In this document: positions 1 through 5,653 of the stretch, piece by piece
Numbering within the stretch: the stretch's first letter is position 1
Layout: the number at the start of each line of letters is the position of its first letter
Origin: Stenotrophomonas maltophilia
GTDB lineage: Bacteria; Pseudomonadota; Gammaproteobacteria; Xanthomonadales; Xanthomonadaceae
Assembly: GCA_002387845.1 (NCBI GenBank)
Contig: DGLB01000025.1
Coordinates: forward strand, 25,812 to 31,518
DNA length: 5,707 nucleotides
Direction of reading: 5' to 3'
Made by a program: the position numbers and the translations under genes
Notes under the pieces: model-generated
Database searches by the model: none
The model's input: the letters and a program-made list of their open reading frames with translations, nothing else
What the model was told of the DNA's origin: nothing

Positions 1-80
1 TGGGTTTGCGGGACCGTAGAAAACATGGATGTTTTCTACGAGCCCCCATGGATGGGTTTACGGCGTGTCCCGCAAACCCA
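1..80 (-). repeat. 80-bp palindromic intergenic repeat, left copy (REP/MITE-like)
   Basis: The ends are a perfect 14-bp inverted repeat (1-14 with 67-80, tgggtttgcgggac and its complement). Inside are two further hairpins: a 12-bp stem 15-26/29-40 with a 2-nt loop, whose arms carry GTAG and CTAC, and a 5-bp stem 45-49/52-56 with a 2-nt loop. The whole folds as a closed stem with two arms. A diverged second copy lies at 5654-5707 in opposite orientation, and 'strand' here means the orientation that matches that copy. The shared sequence may extend about 3 bp beyond position 80, because GGG precedes both copies in that orientation. It has no coding capacity, so it would be non-autonomous. The GTAG tetranucleotide recalls the SMAG/REP repeats of Stenotrophomonas, but the length and architecture differ, so I do not assign it to that family. 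The left boundary coincides with the window edge and could lie further out. Confidence 0.85.
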
Positions 81-141
81 CCCTGGCACGCCCAAACACG
101 GAAACCGATGAACCACCGGCTGTTCGCCAGAATCCATGCAG

Positions 142-1014
142 TCAGCGCTGCGACACCGCCACGCTGCCGAGGATCAATGCGCCGGCGATCAGCATGGCCA
201 GCGTGACCGGTTCACCGAGGAACAGCCAGGCGAATGCGGCACCGAACAACGGGATCAGGTAGGTCACCGTCGAGGCGCGGGCCGGGCCGATGCGGCCGAT
301 CAGGCGGTAGAACATCAGGAAGGCCAGCCCGGTGCAGAGAACGCCCAGCGCCACCGCGCAGGCCCAGGCGTTGAACGGCACCGCTGACTGCGGCCAGTGC
401 GTGATTGCCATCGGCAGCATCCACAACGATGCGCAACCCAGCGTGGCTGCGGCCGCTGCGGCAGACGGCAGGCCGGTCATGTGGCGCTTCACCAGGTTCA
501 CGCCCAGCCCGTACAGCAGCGATGCGGTTGCGCCCGCGATCACCGCCGCGCCGATGCTCAGCCCACTTACCTTGGCCGTGGCCAGCACCACCACGCCGGC
601 AAAACCCACCAGCAGGGCGATGGCCCGGCGCATGCCGATTTTCTCGCCGAAGAACAGGAATGCGATCAATGCCGCGAACAGCACCGTCATCGCATTGCAG
701 ATCGCACCGATCGCCGCCGGTGCGCGCTCGGCCGCATAGGCGAACAGCACGAACGGCAGTGCCGAGTTGATCAGACCGATCGGGGCCAGCCACAGCCAGC
801 GCCGCGCCGGGAACAGCGCACGCGCCTTCCACAGGAACGGCAGCAGCACCAGCGCGCCCAGCACCAGCCGTACCTCCACCAGCGCATAGGGGCCAAATGA
901 CGGCACCGCCACCCGCATGAACAGGAACGAGCAACCCCATATCGCGCCCAGCAGGGTCAGCTCCAGCGGCGTGCGCCAGTCACGCGCCTGGCTGGCGGCC
1001 AGGTCCGCGCTCAT
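142..1014 (-). CDS. EamA/DMT-superfamily inner-membrane permease
   Basis: This is a 290-residue polytopic inner-membrane protein of the drug/metabolite transporter superfamily, with two EamA repeats and about ten hydrophobic helices. The N-terminal repeat has the usual signature: GAIWG at residues 23-27, Pro42 and Arg49. The second repeat ends with the typical YLIPLFGAAFAWLFLGE stretch followed by a last hydrophobic helix. Relatives export amino acids, metabolites or drugs, but the substrate cannot be read from the sequence. I chose ATG at 1014. A GTG at 1026 would add four residues but has no ribosome-binding site, while a G-rich GGGGTGG lies just upstream of the ATG. The gene is divergent from a LysR regulator 157 bp away, a common regulator/exporter arrangement, so control by that regulator is a reasonable inference. 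The 61 bp between its stop and the left repeat (81-141) hold no clear terminator. Confidence 0.9.
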   Translation of the reverse strand: MSADLAASQARDWRTPLELTLLGAIWGCSFLFMRVAVPSFGPYALVEVRLVLGALVLLPFLWKARALFPARRWLWLAPIGLINSALPFVLFAYAAERAPAAIGAICNAMTVLFAALIAFLFFGEKIGMRRAIALLVGFAGVVVLATAKVSGLSIGAAVIAGATASLLYGLGVNLVKRHMTGLPSAAAAAATLGCASLWMLPMAITHWPQSAVPFNAWACAVALGVLCTGLAFLMFYRLIGRIGPARASTVTYLIPLFGAAFAWLFLGEPVTLAMLIAGALILGSVAVSQR

Positions 1015-1171
1015 GCGCCACCCCACGGGTGGGAGCAGCGGTCATTCGAGGGGCGGCAGGACAGCAACATGGCGAACGCTCCAGAGTGAGAATTACAGCA
1101 TCCGCCTGCCCCGGATCCCTTGCAAGCGCGTAGTATCGCTGCCAGCCACAAATCATACTTGGGTCTTGCCG
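1015..1171. promoter_or_regulatory. Divergent intergenic region between permease and LysR gene
   Basis: These 157 bp must hold the promoters of both divergent genes. The clearest symmetric element is ATCCG-N7-CGGAT (1100-1104/1112-1116), followed by the 8-bp palindrome CTTGCAAG (1119-1126). The first is a plausible operator for the LysR protein, although it does not fit the T-N11-A consensus exactly. No convincing -35/-10 pair was found for either gene. TGTAAT on the minus strand near 1095 and TAGTAT at 1131-1136 are only weak -10 candidates. Confidence 0.4.
1018..1032 (-). promoter_or_regulatory. Small hairpin over the permease ribosome-binding region
   Basis: On the minus strand, CCACCC-GTG-GGGTGG forms a perfect 6-bp stem with a 3-nt loop that ends three bases before the permease ATG. 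The 3' arm contains the only Shine-Dalgarno-like sequence, and the alternative GTG start occupies the loop. The hairpin could limit translation initiation, but it is short and may be incidental in GC-rich DNA. Confidence 0.3.
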
Positions 1172-2107
1172 ATGATCCTGCGCCCTGCCCTGCTACCCGC
1201 CCTGGGGGTGTTCGCGGTGGCCGCCCGCCACCAGAATTTCGCCCACGCCGCCGAGGAACTGCACCTCACCGCCAGCGCGGTCAGCCACCATGTGCGCCGG
1301 CTGGAATCCCTGCTGGGCACCGTGCTGTTCCAGCGCCAGGCGCGCGGCGTGCGCCTCACCGCTGAAGGCCGGCAGCTGGCCGATGCGGCGGCGGCCGCGC
1401 TCAGCGACCTCAATGCGGTCGCCGCCAATCTTCACCCCCAGGCCGACGTCGTGCCGCTGCGGGTCACCACCATCCGTTCGTTGTCCTACTGCTGGCTGAT
1501 TCCGCGCCTGCCGCGCTTCACCCGGCTGCATCCCCGTCTGCGCATCGAACTGCAGACCAGCAGCGAACTCACCCGCTTCGACGAAAACGGCCCCGAACTG
1601 GGCATCCGCTATGGCCTGGGCCAATGGCCCGGGCTGACCGCGCATCACCTGATGGACGATGAACTGTTTCCGGTCGCGTCGCCGGCATTGCCCGGCGTAT
1701 CCGCGCTGCGTGAACCGGCCCAGATCGCCCAGCTGCCGCTTGTCAGCGACATGTCCCCACAGGGCTGGCGCGACTGGTTCCGCGCGGCCGGCGTGCGCGG
1801 CCTCGACCTGGCCACCCCACACGTCTTCAGCGACAGCACCGATGCCATGCGCGCGGCGGTGTATGGGATCGGTGCGGTGCTGGCACGCAAGCACATCGCC
1901 CAGCCCTACCTGCAGCGCTATGAACTGGTGCGGCTGCCAGGCCCCGCATTGAAGGCCCGCTACGCGTACTACGTCGTGCACGCCGAGCACCGCCCGCTCA
2001 GCCCGGTGGCCCTGACGTTCATGGACTGGCTCAAGCGCGAAGCACAGGACGAGCGCACGCCCATTCCTGCATTGCCCGACGAGTTGCTGGGACGGCCGGT
2101 GGCGTAG
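1172..2107 (+). CDS. LysR-family transcriptional regulator, GcvA/AmpR-like
   Basis: This 311-residue DNA-binding regulator has the usual family length. The winged helix-turn-helix occupies roughly residues 9-68: NFAHAAEELHLTASAVSHHV is the HTH and GVRLTAEGRQL the wing. A linker helix follows, then a periplasmic-binding-protein-like effector domain from about residue 93. LIPRLPRF, the following LHPRLRIELQTS, and GIRYGLGQWPGL are typical of the GcvA/AmpR branch. The frame is open far upstream (from 917), but the LysR fold begins directly after ATG 1172, with the normal number of residues before the first helix, and the upstream part overlaps the divergent permease. No strong ribosome-binding site precedes this ATG. 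Such proteins usually regulate themselves and a divergent neighbour, here an EamA permease, so the effector may be a substrate of that permease (inference). The exact target and ligand are unknown. Confidence 0.93.
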   Translation: MILRPALLPALGVFAVAARHQNFAHAAEELHLTASAVSHHVRRLESLLGTVLFQRQARGVRLTAEGRQLADAAAAALSDLNAVAANLHPQADVVPLRVTTIRSLSYCWLIPRLPRFTRLHPRLRIELQTSSELTRFDENGPELGIRYGLGQWPGLTAHHLMDDELFPVASPALPGVSALREPAQIAQLPLVSDMSPQGWRDWFRAAGVRGLDLATPHVFSDSTDAMRAAVYGIGAVLARKHIAQPYLQRYELVRLPGPALKARYAYYVVHAEHRPLSPVALTFMDWLKREAQDERTPIPALPDELLGRPVA

Positions 2108-2175
2108 GCCATCATCACCCACTCTTGTCCACCGGCTGGCTAGGCTGGAACTCCCGACTCCCCCGAGAATACCCC
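2108..2175 (+). promoter_or_regulatory. Leader of the small acidic protein gene: weak -10 and RBS
   Basis: The 68-bp gap after the LysR gene has no clear terminator. TAGGCT at 2141-2146 is a possible -10 hexamer without a recognisable -35. GAGA at 2165-2168, seven bases before ATG 2176, is a modest ribosome-binding site. The small gene may have its own promoter or be read through from the regulator. Confidence 0.3.
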
Positions 2176-2469
2176 ATGGCCTTGTTGCGACTCAGGATCA
2201 CCGGCACCGAAGACGACGCCCGTGCGATCAGCGACCTGTTGCAGAGCATCGACGGCATCGAGCATGTCGAGGAAACCGATGACCTGATGCCGCACATGGA
2301 TGACGACGATTCCAGCTCGGCCGGTCTGTCCGACGACATCGGCCCGGGCATTCACGAACTGGAAGTGGAAGTCGGGAACGAGTACACCACGCAGCGCGTG
2401 CGCGACGCGGTGGAAGCGCTGGCGCGTGAACTGGATGTGTTCGTCGAGTACGAACACGACGAAGGCTGA
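2176..2469 (+). CDS. Small acidic protein, unknown function, possible ferredoxin-like fold
   Basis: This is a 97-residue soluble protein that I do not recognise by name. It has 28 Asp/Glu, only six Arg and no Lys, so it is strongly acidic. The pattern suggests a beta-alpha-beta unit (strand about 3-9, helix 11-24, strand 28-34), an acidic loop with four consecutive Asp at 42-45 followed by three Ser, and a second unit (strand 59-66, helix 70-86, strand 88-93). That order matches a ferredoxin-like or ACT-like fold, inferred by eye only. No signal peptide, membrane segment or cysteine is present. The frame is open from a TTG at 2125, but ATG 2176 has a GAGA ribosome-binding site and starts directly at the first strand. 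It follows the LysR gene by 68 bp on the same strand and ends just before a strong hairpin. Third-position GC bias and the regular alternation of strands and helices support a real gene. Confidence 0.8.
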   Translation: MALLRLRITGTEDDARAISDLLQSIDGIEHVEETDDLMPHMDDDDSSSAGLSDDIGPGIHELEVEVGNEYTTQRVRDAVEALARELDVFVEYEHDEG

Positions 2470-2475
2470 GCACGC

Positions 2476-2502
2476 TGCGGTGCCGGCCGGGCCGGCACCG
2501 CA
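2476..2502. terminator. Bidirectional GC hairpin between convergent genes
   Basis: A perfect 12-bp stem (2476-2487 with 2491-2502) with a 3-nt CGG loop lies in the 39-bp gap between the stops of the small acidic gene (2469) and the DUF4349 gene (2509). There is no T-tract on either side. The position between convergent genes suggests a shared transcript end or RNA-stabilising structure. A second, 6-bp hairpin (2504-2509/2515-2520) overlaps the DUF4349 stop codon. The core GTGCCGGC resembles REP-type repeat arms of Stenotrophomonas, so an ancient repeat origin is possible. Confidence 0.6.
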
Positions 2503-2508
2503 TGCGGG

Positions 2509-3324
2509 TTACTGACCCGCTGCCACCCGCGCGCGACGGCGACGACGCCATAGCGCCAGCACCCCCCACACGAATACCCCGCCGACCACCGCCACCGGCA
2601 CCAGTGCCGCCACCGCACGGATCAGGAAGGCGATGCTTTCGGTGAAGATCATCCCCGCATCACCGAAGGCTTCGCCGATGGCACTGCGATTGCGTTCACC
2701 CGACGGCGCGTTGAAACGCACGGTCACCAGCTGGGTATCGATGCGTCGACGCTGGTTTGCTGCGTCCTTGTTGGCCTGCTCCACGCCCGCCTCGATCTCC
2801 GACAGGCGCTGGGCAATCACCAGCAGGTCGGCCATCTTGACGTCCTTGCCCTCCTGATACGCCAGCAGGCGCTCGTGCTCCTTCTGCAGGCGCGCCTTGG
2901 TCAGCGCGGTGTCGGCCACCTGCTGGGCCAGGTCCTCGGCCTGGGTGTTGCGCGAGGCGATTTCACCGCCCTCTCCCGCCAGGCTGATCAGCGGCTCCAC
3001 GCCTTTCGGGGCGACCCGGAAGCGCACCGACCCCGACGGATACTCACCGCCCTGCTGTTCCACCTGCAGCACCGCGCAATCCCCGAACCGGGCCGACTGG
3101 CAGGCCTCGGCGATCTGCTTGACCCGGGGCCCGATCTGCGCCGCTTCCAGCTTGATGTCCAGCGTGTGCTCGTAGGCCAGCATCGCGCCTTCCGGCGAAG
3201 CGATGGTGGCTCCGGCGGCCGACGCATCAGCCGGCATTTCACTGATCTTCTTGCTGCAGCCCGCCACGGCCAACACCAGCATCCCTGCCACGGCGCATCC
3301 GCGCCACGTCATCCGTGTTCTCAC
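2509..3324 (-). CDS. DUF4349-type envelope lipoprotein with C-terminal membrane helix
   Basis: This 271-residue envelope protein has a lipoprotein signal peptide with lipobox VAGC, so Cys23 would be lipidated. A variable linker follows, then a pair of cysteines (75 and 83) that could form a disulfide, and a beta-rich segment with RFRVAPKGVEPLISLAG. A long charged helical region (about 127-198) is probably coiled coil and ends in QLVTVRF. A hydrophobic helix (about 237-258) is capped by WRRRRRAR. This order of parts fits the DUF4349 family, whose role is not established. Ser at +2 after the lipid cysteine predicts sorting to the outer membrane, while the C-terminal helix with its basic tail looks like an inner-membrane anchor, an odd combination. 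I chose GTG 3324: GGAG lies seven bases upstream, whereas ATG 3312 has no clear site. The GTG overlaps the stop of the upstream GFA gene as GTGA, so the two are probably translationally coupled. Confidence 0.85.
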   Translation of the reverse strand: MRTRMTWRGCAVAGMLVLAVAGCSKKISEMPADASAAGATIASPEGAMLAYEHTLDIKLEAAQIGPRVKQIAEACQSARFGDCAVLQVEQQGGEYPSGSVRFRVAPKGVEPLISLAGEGGEIASRNTQAEDLAQQVADTALTKARLQKEHERLLAYQEGKDVKMADLLVIAQRLSEIEAGVEQANKDAANQRRRIDTQLVTVRFNAPSGERNRSAIGEAFGDAGMIFTESIAFLIRAVAALVPVAVVGGVFVWGVLALWRRRRRARVAAGQ

Positions 3325-3677
3325 ATCCTTGCTCCGTCAAAGTGGGTGATCTTCAAGTCGTCCAATGCCAGGTCCGGCAGGCAGCGCACATTCACCGCCG
3401 CCATCGCCTGCCCGCTGCGCGGGTCCACGCCCTCGCTGAACGGGGCAATTCCGCAGGTGGCGCAGTAATGATGCTCCAGATGGTGCTTGTTGAACTGGTA
3501 GGTGCCCAACCGCGTCGGGTCCGTGTTCAGGGTCAGCGCGGTGCGCGGCGCGAACCACAGCAGCCCACCCCGGCGGCGGCACAGCGAGCAGTTGCAGTCC
3601 ACCACGTCGACGATGGGCTCGGCCGTGTCAATGGTGAAGGCGATGTTTCCGCAATGACAGCTTCCCTGGTACTGCAT
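3321..3677 (-). CDS. GFA/CENP-V domain zinc-binding protein
   Basis: This 118-residue cytoplasmic protein consists of a single GFA-type domain of normal length. The zinc-ligand cysteines are all visible: CHCG (Cys7, Cys9), CNCSLC (Cys28, Cys30, Cys33) and CATCG (Cys72, Cys75), in the order and spacing of the family. The founding member was described as a glutathione-dependent formaldehyde-activating enzyme, but most relatives have no proven reaction, so that function should not be assumed here. ATG 3677 begins MQYQGSCHCG, the canonical family N-terminus. Longer starts at 3710 and 3743 would add 11 or 22 residues unlike the family. Upstream of 3677 the usual Shine-Dalgarno position is filled by nine G. 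The stop codon overlaps the start of the DUF4349 gene. The gene is divergent from the DUF885 lipoprotein gene, separated by 108 bp. Confidence 0.9.
   Translation of the reverse strand: MQYQGSCHCGNIAFTIDTAEPIVDVVDCNCSLCRRRGGLLWFAPRTALTLNTDPTRLGTYQFNKHHLEHHYCATCGIAPFSEGVDPRSGQAMAAVNVRCLPDLALDDLKITHFDGARM
3332..3335 (-). promoter_or_regulatory. Ribosome-binding site deciding the DUF4349 start
   Basis: GGAG on the minus strand is seven bases upstream of the GTG at 3324, and it sits inside the last codons of the GFA gene. It supports the GTG over the in-frame ATG at 3312 and fits termination-reinitiation across the GTGA overlap. Confidence 0.7.
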
Positions 3678-3678
3678 G

Positions 3679-3687
3679 CCCCCCCCC
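3679..3687 (-). repeat. Homopolymer G9 tract at the GFA translation start
   Basis: Nine consecutive C on the plus strand (G on the minus strand) end one base before the GFA ATG. No other ribosome-binding site is visible, so this tract must serve as one or overlap it. If translation instead begins at 3710 or 3743, the tract lies inside the reading frame. It is the longest homopolymer I see in the window. Confidence 0.85.
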
Positions 3688-3730
3688 TGTGTCGGCCTGG
3701 AAAGCGCCATGGTAATCCAATGGCACGGGC

Positions 3731-3756
3731 GGGCCGCACCCACGCGGCCCTATGCT
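3731..3756 (+). promoter_or_regulatory. Candidate promoter and inverted repeat upstream of DUF885 gene
   Basis: GGGCCGC (3731-3737) and GCGGCCC (3744-3750) form a perfect 7-bp inverted repeat with a 6-nt loop, immediately followed by TATGCT (3751-3756), a fair -10 hexamer about 30 bases before ATG 3786. No TTGACA-like -35 is present at the right distance, and the dyad occupies that place, so it could be an operator or activator site. AGGA at 3776-3779, six bases before the ATG, is the ribosome-binding site. Read on the minus strand, the same dyad could lie in the GFA promoter or leader. Confidence 0.4.
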
Positions 3757-3785
3757 CGGCGATTGTCCACAGCACAGGATCACCG

Positions 3786-5594
3786 ATGCGCCAGCATCTT
3801 CTTGCCCTCGCCCTGATTGCCGCCCTGGGTGGCTGCCAGCAGGCCGACGCCCCCACTGCCCCGGCCGGTACCGAGGCGGCGGCCACCGCCGGTGATGCCG
3901 CGGCCGATGCCGCCTTCGCCGACCTGTCCAAGCGCGCCCTGGACACCTGGATGCAGCTGTCGCCGGTCAGCGCCACCCAGATCGGCGACCACCGCTATGA
4001 CAGCGAGATCGATGACCTCAGCGCTGCCGGGCAGCAGAAGACGCTGGCCGCTTACAAGGGCCTGCTGGCGGACCTGGACAAGGTTGACGTGAGCAAGCTC
4101 GGCCGCGAGAACCAGGTCGATGCGGCGATTCTGCGCAACCAGCTGCAGTCGGAGATCTGGAACGCCGAGGTGCTGCAGTCGTCGAAGTGGGACCCGCAGA
4201 TGTACAACGGCCTGGCCGGCAGCGCGCTGTACGGTCTGATGGCGCGCGAATTCGCCCCGCTGCCCGAGCGCCTGAAGTCGGCGACGGCGCGCATGGAAAA
4301 GCTGCCGCAGATCTTCGCCCAGGCCCGCGAAAACCTGGACCCGGCACGCGTGCCGAAGATCCACGCCGAAACGGTGTCCAAGCAGAACAAGGGCATCCTG
4401 AGCATTGTCGATACCTTCATCACCCCGCACATCGGCGAACTGCCGGCCGAGGACGGCAAGCGCCTGCAGGCCGCCATCGACGGGCTGAAGAAGGCCGTGG
4501 CCGAACAGCAGACCTGGCTGGACACCACCCTGGTGCCGAACGCCAAGGGTGACTTCCGCATTGGTGCCGAGCTGTACGACCAGAAGCTGAAGTTCGCGCT
4601 GAACTCCTCGCTGTCGCGCGCCGAGATCGGCGAGCGCGCCCGCGCCGAACTCAAGCGCGTGCGTGGCGACATGTACGGCATTGCCCAGACCGTGCTGAAG
4701 GACAAGCCGGGTGCACCGGCCCTGCCGGCCAACCCGACCGACGAGCAGCAGCAGGCGGCGATTGAAGCCGCGCTGGAACTGGCCTACGCCGAGAAGCCGG
4801 CGCGCGACAAGGTGGTGGAAGACGCCAAGGCTGCGCTGGCCCAATCGACCGAATTCGTGCGCAAGCACGACCTGATGACGCTGCCGGATGCGCCGGTGGA
4901 CATCATCCTGATGCCGGAGTTCCAGCGTGGCGTGGCGGTGGCCTACTGCGATTCGCCGGGTCCGCTGGACAAGAACCTGAAGACCTTCTACGCGGTCTCG
5001 CCGATTCCGGACGACTGGACCGACCAGCAGGTCGACTCCTTCCTGCGCGAATACAACAGCCGCATGATCCACCTGCTGAGCATCCACGAAGGCACCCCGG
5101 GCCACTACCTGGAAGGCTGGCACTCGGGCAAGTTCCCGTCGACGCTGCGTGCGGTGCTGCGTTCGGGTCTGTTTGCCGAAGGCTGGGCGGTGTACACCGA
5201 GCGGATGATGCAGGAGCAGGGTTACCTGGACAACGACCCGCTGTTCCACCTGGTGCAGCTGAAGTTCTACCTGCGCACCATTTCCAACGCGATCCTGGAC
5301 CAGGGCGTGCATGTGGACAACTGGACGCGTGAGCAGGCCATGCACCTGATGACCCACGATGCGTTCCAGCAGGAAAGCGAGGCGTCGGGCAAGTGGGTGC
5401 GTGCGCAGTTGACCTCGGCGCAGCTGCCGACCTACTTCGTGGGCGCGCAGGAACACTTCGACACCCGCAAGGCGGTACAGGAGAAGCAGGGTGAGAAGTT
5501 CAACCTGAAGGCCTACCACGACCAGATGCTGTCCTACGGCGCACCGCCGGTGCGCTTCGCGCGCCAGCTGATGCTGGGTCAGCCGATCGAGTGA
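3786..5594 (+). CDS. DUF885-family lipoprotein, probable zinc metallopeptidase
   Basis: This 602-residue exported lipoprotein has a short signal peptide with lipobox LGGC, so Cys17 would be lipidated, and Gln at +2 predicts an outer-membrane location facing the periplasm. A low-complexity Ala/Thr linker (about 19-42) leads to the DUF885 domain, which fills the rest. The mostly helical middle includes REFAPLPERL and the following segment through PQIFAQARENLD, typical of the family. The metal-site signature is HEGTPGH (His434, Glu435, His440), followed by EGWAVYTE, where Glu465 is a likely further ligand. The C-terminal AYHDQMLSYGAPPVRF is also family-like. Length and motifs appear complete, so it is probably active. 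Its substrate, presumably a peptide, is not deducible. The frame is open back to 3315, but ATG 3786 has AGGA six bases upstream and starts exactly at the signal peptide. It is probably monocistronic: divergent from the GFA gene, with a repeat 59 bp downstream. Confidence 0.92.
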   Translation: MRQHLLALALIAALGGCQQADAPTAPAGTEAAATAGDAAADAAFADLSKRALDTWMQLSPVSATQIGDHRYDSEIDDLSAAGQQKTLAAYKGLLADLDKVDVSKLGRENQVDAAILRNQLQSEIWNAEVLQSSKWDPQMYNGLAGSALYGLMAREFAPLPERLKSATARMEKLPQIFAQARENLDPARVPKIHAETVSKQNKGILSIVDTFITPHIGELPAEDGKRLQAAIDGLKKAVAEQQTWLDTTLVPNAKGDFRIGAELYDQKLKFALNSSLSRAEIGERARAELKRVRGDMYGIAQTVLKDKPGAPALPANPTDEQQQAAIEAALELAYAEKPARDKVVEDAKAALAQSTEFVRKHDLMTLPDAPVDIILMPEFQRGVAVAYCDSPGPLDKNLKTFYAVSPIPDDWTDQQVDSFLREYNSRMIHLLSIHEGTPGHYLEGWHSGKFPSTLRAVLRSGLFAEGWAVYTERMMQEQGYLDNDPLFHLVQLKFYLRTISNAILDQGVHVDNWTREQAMHLMTHDAFQQESEASGKWVRAQLTSAQLPTYFVGAQEHFDTRKAVQEKQGEKFNLKAYHDQMLSYGAPPVRFARQLMLGQPIE

Positions 5595-5595
5595 T

Positions 5596-5622
5596 GCGGA
5601 TTCGTCGCGAACGGCCCTCCGC
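5596..5622 (+). terminator. Possible weak hairpin after DUF885 gene
   Basis: GCGGATTCG (5596-5604) can pair with CGAA (5608-5611) and TCCGC (5618-5622), with an asymmetric 6-nt bulge between those two arms. There is no T-tract. The rest of the 59-bp spacer up to the right repeat shows nothing I can assign. Confidence 0.25.
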
Positions 5623-5653
5623 TGCTGGTCTACGTGCCTAGGTCCGTCGGGGG

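Noticed and set aside
29..262. Open frame starting MFSTSPHGW in the left repeat, with a sibling starting MFSTSLQGW in the right repeat
   Set aside because: The similar N-termini come from the two copies of the palindromic repeat. Both frames then run into unrelated sequence, so they are not genes.
917..1171. N-terminal extension of the LysR frame
   Set aside because: The extra 85 codons overlap the divergent permease and lack family similarity. The LysR fold starts at ATG 1172.
1193..2122. 309-codon minus-strand frame opposite the LysR gene
   Set aside because: It is an antisense shadow with no domain, while the plus strand encodes a complete LysR protein.
2125..2132. TTGTCCAC shared with 3763-3770, upstream of the small acidic gene and of the DUF885 gene
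   Set aside because: The distances to the start codons differ (51 and 23 bases) and there is no further shared sequence, so an 8-base match is probably chance.
3315..3785. N-terminal extension of the DUF885 frame
   Set aside because: It runs antisense through the GFA gene and would bury the signal peptide, which begins at ATG 3786 with a good ribosome-binding site.
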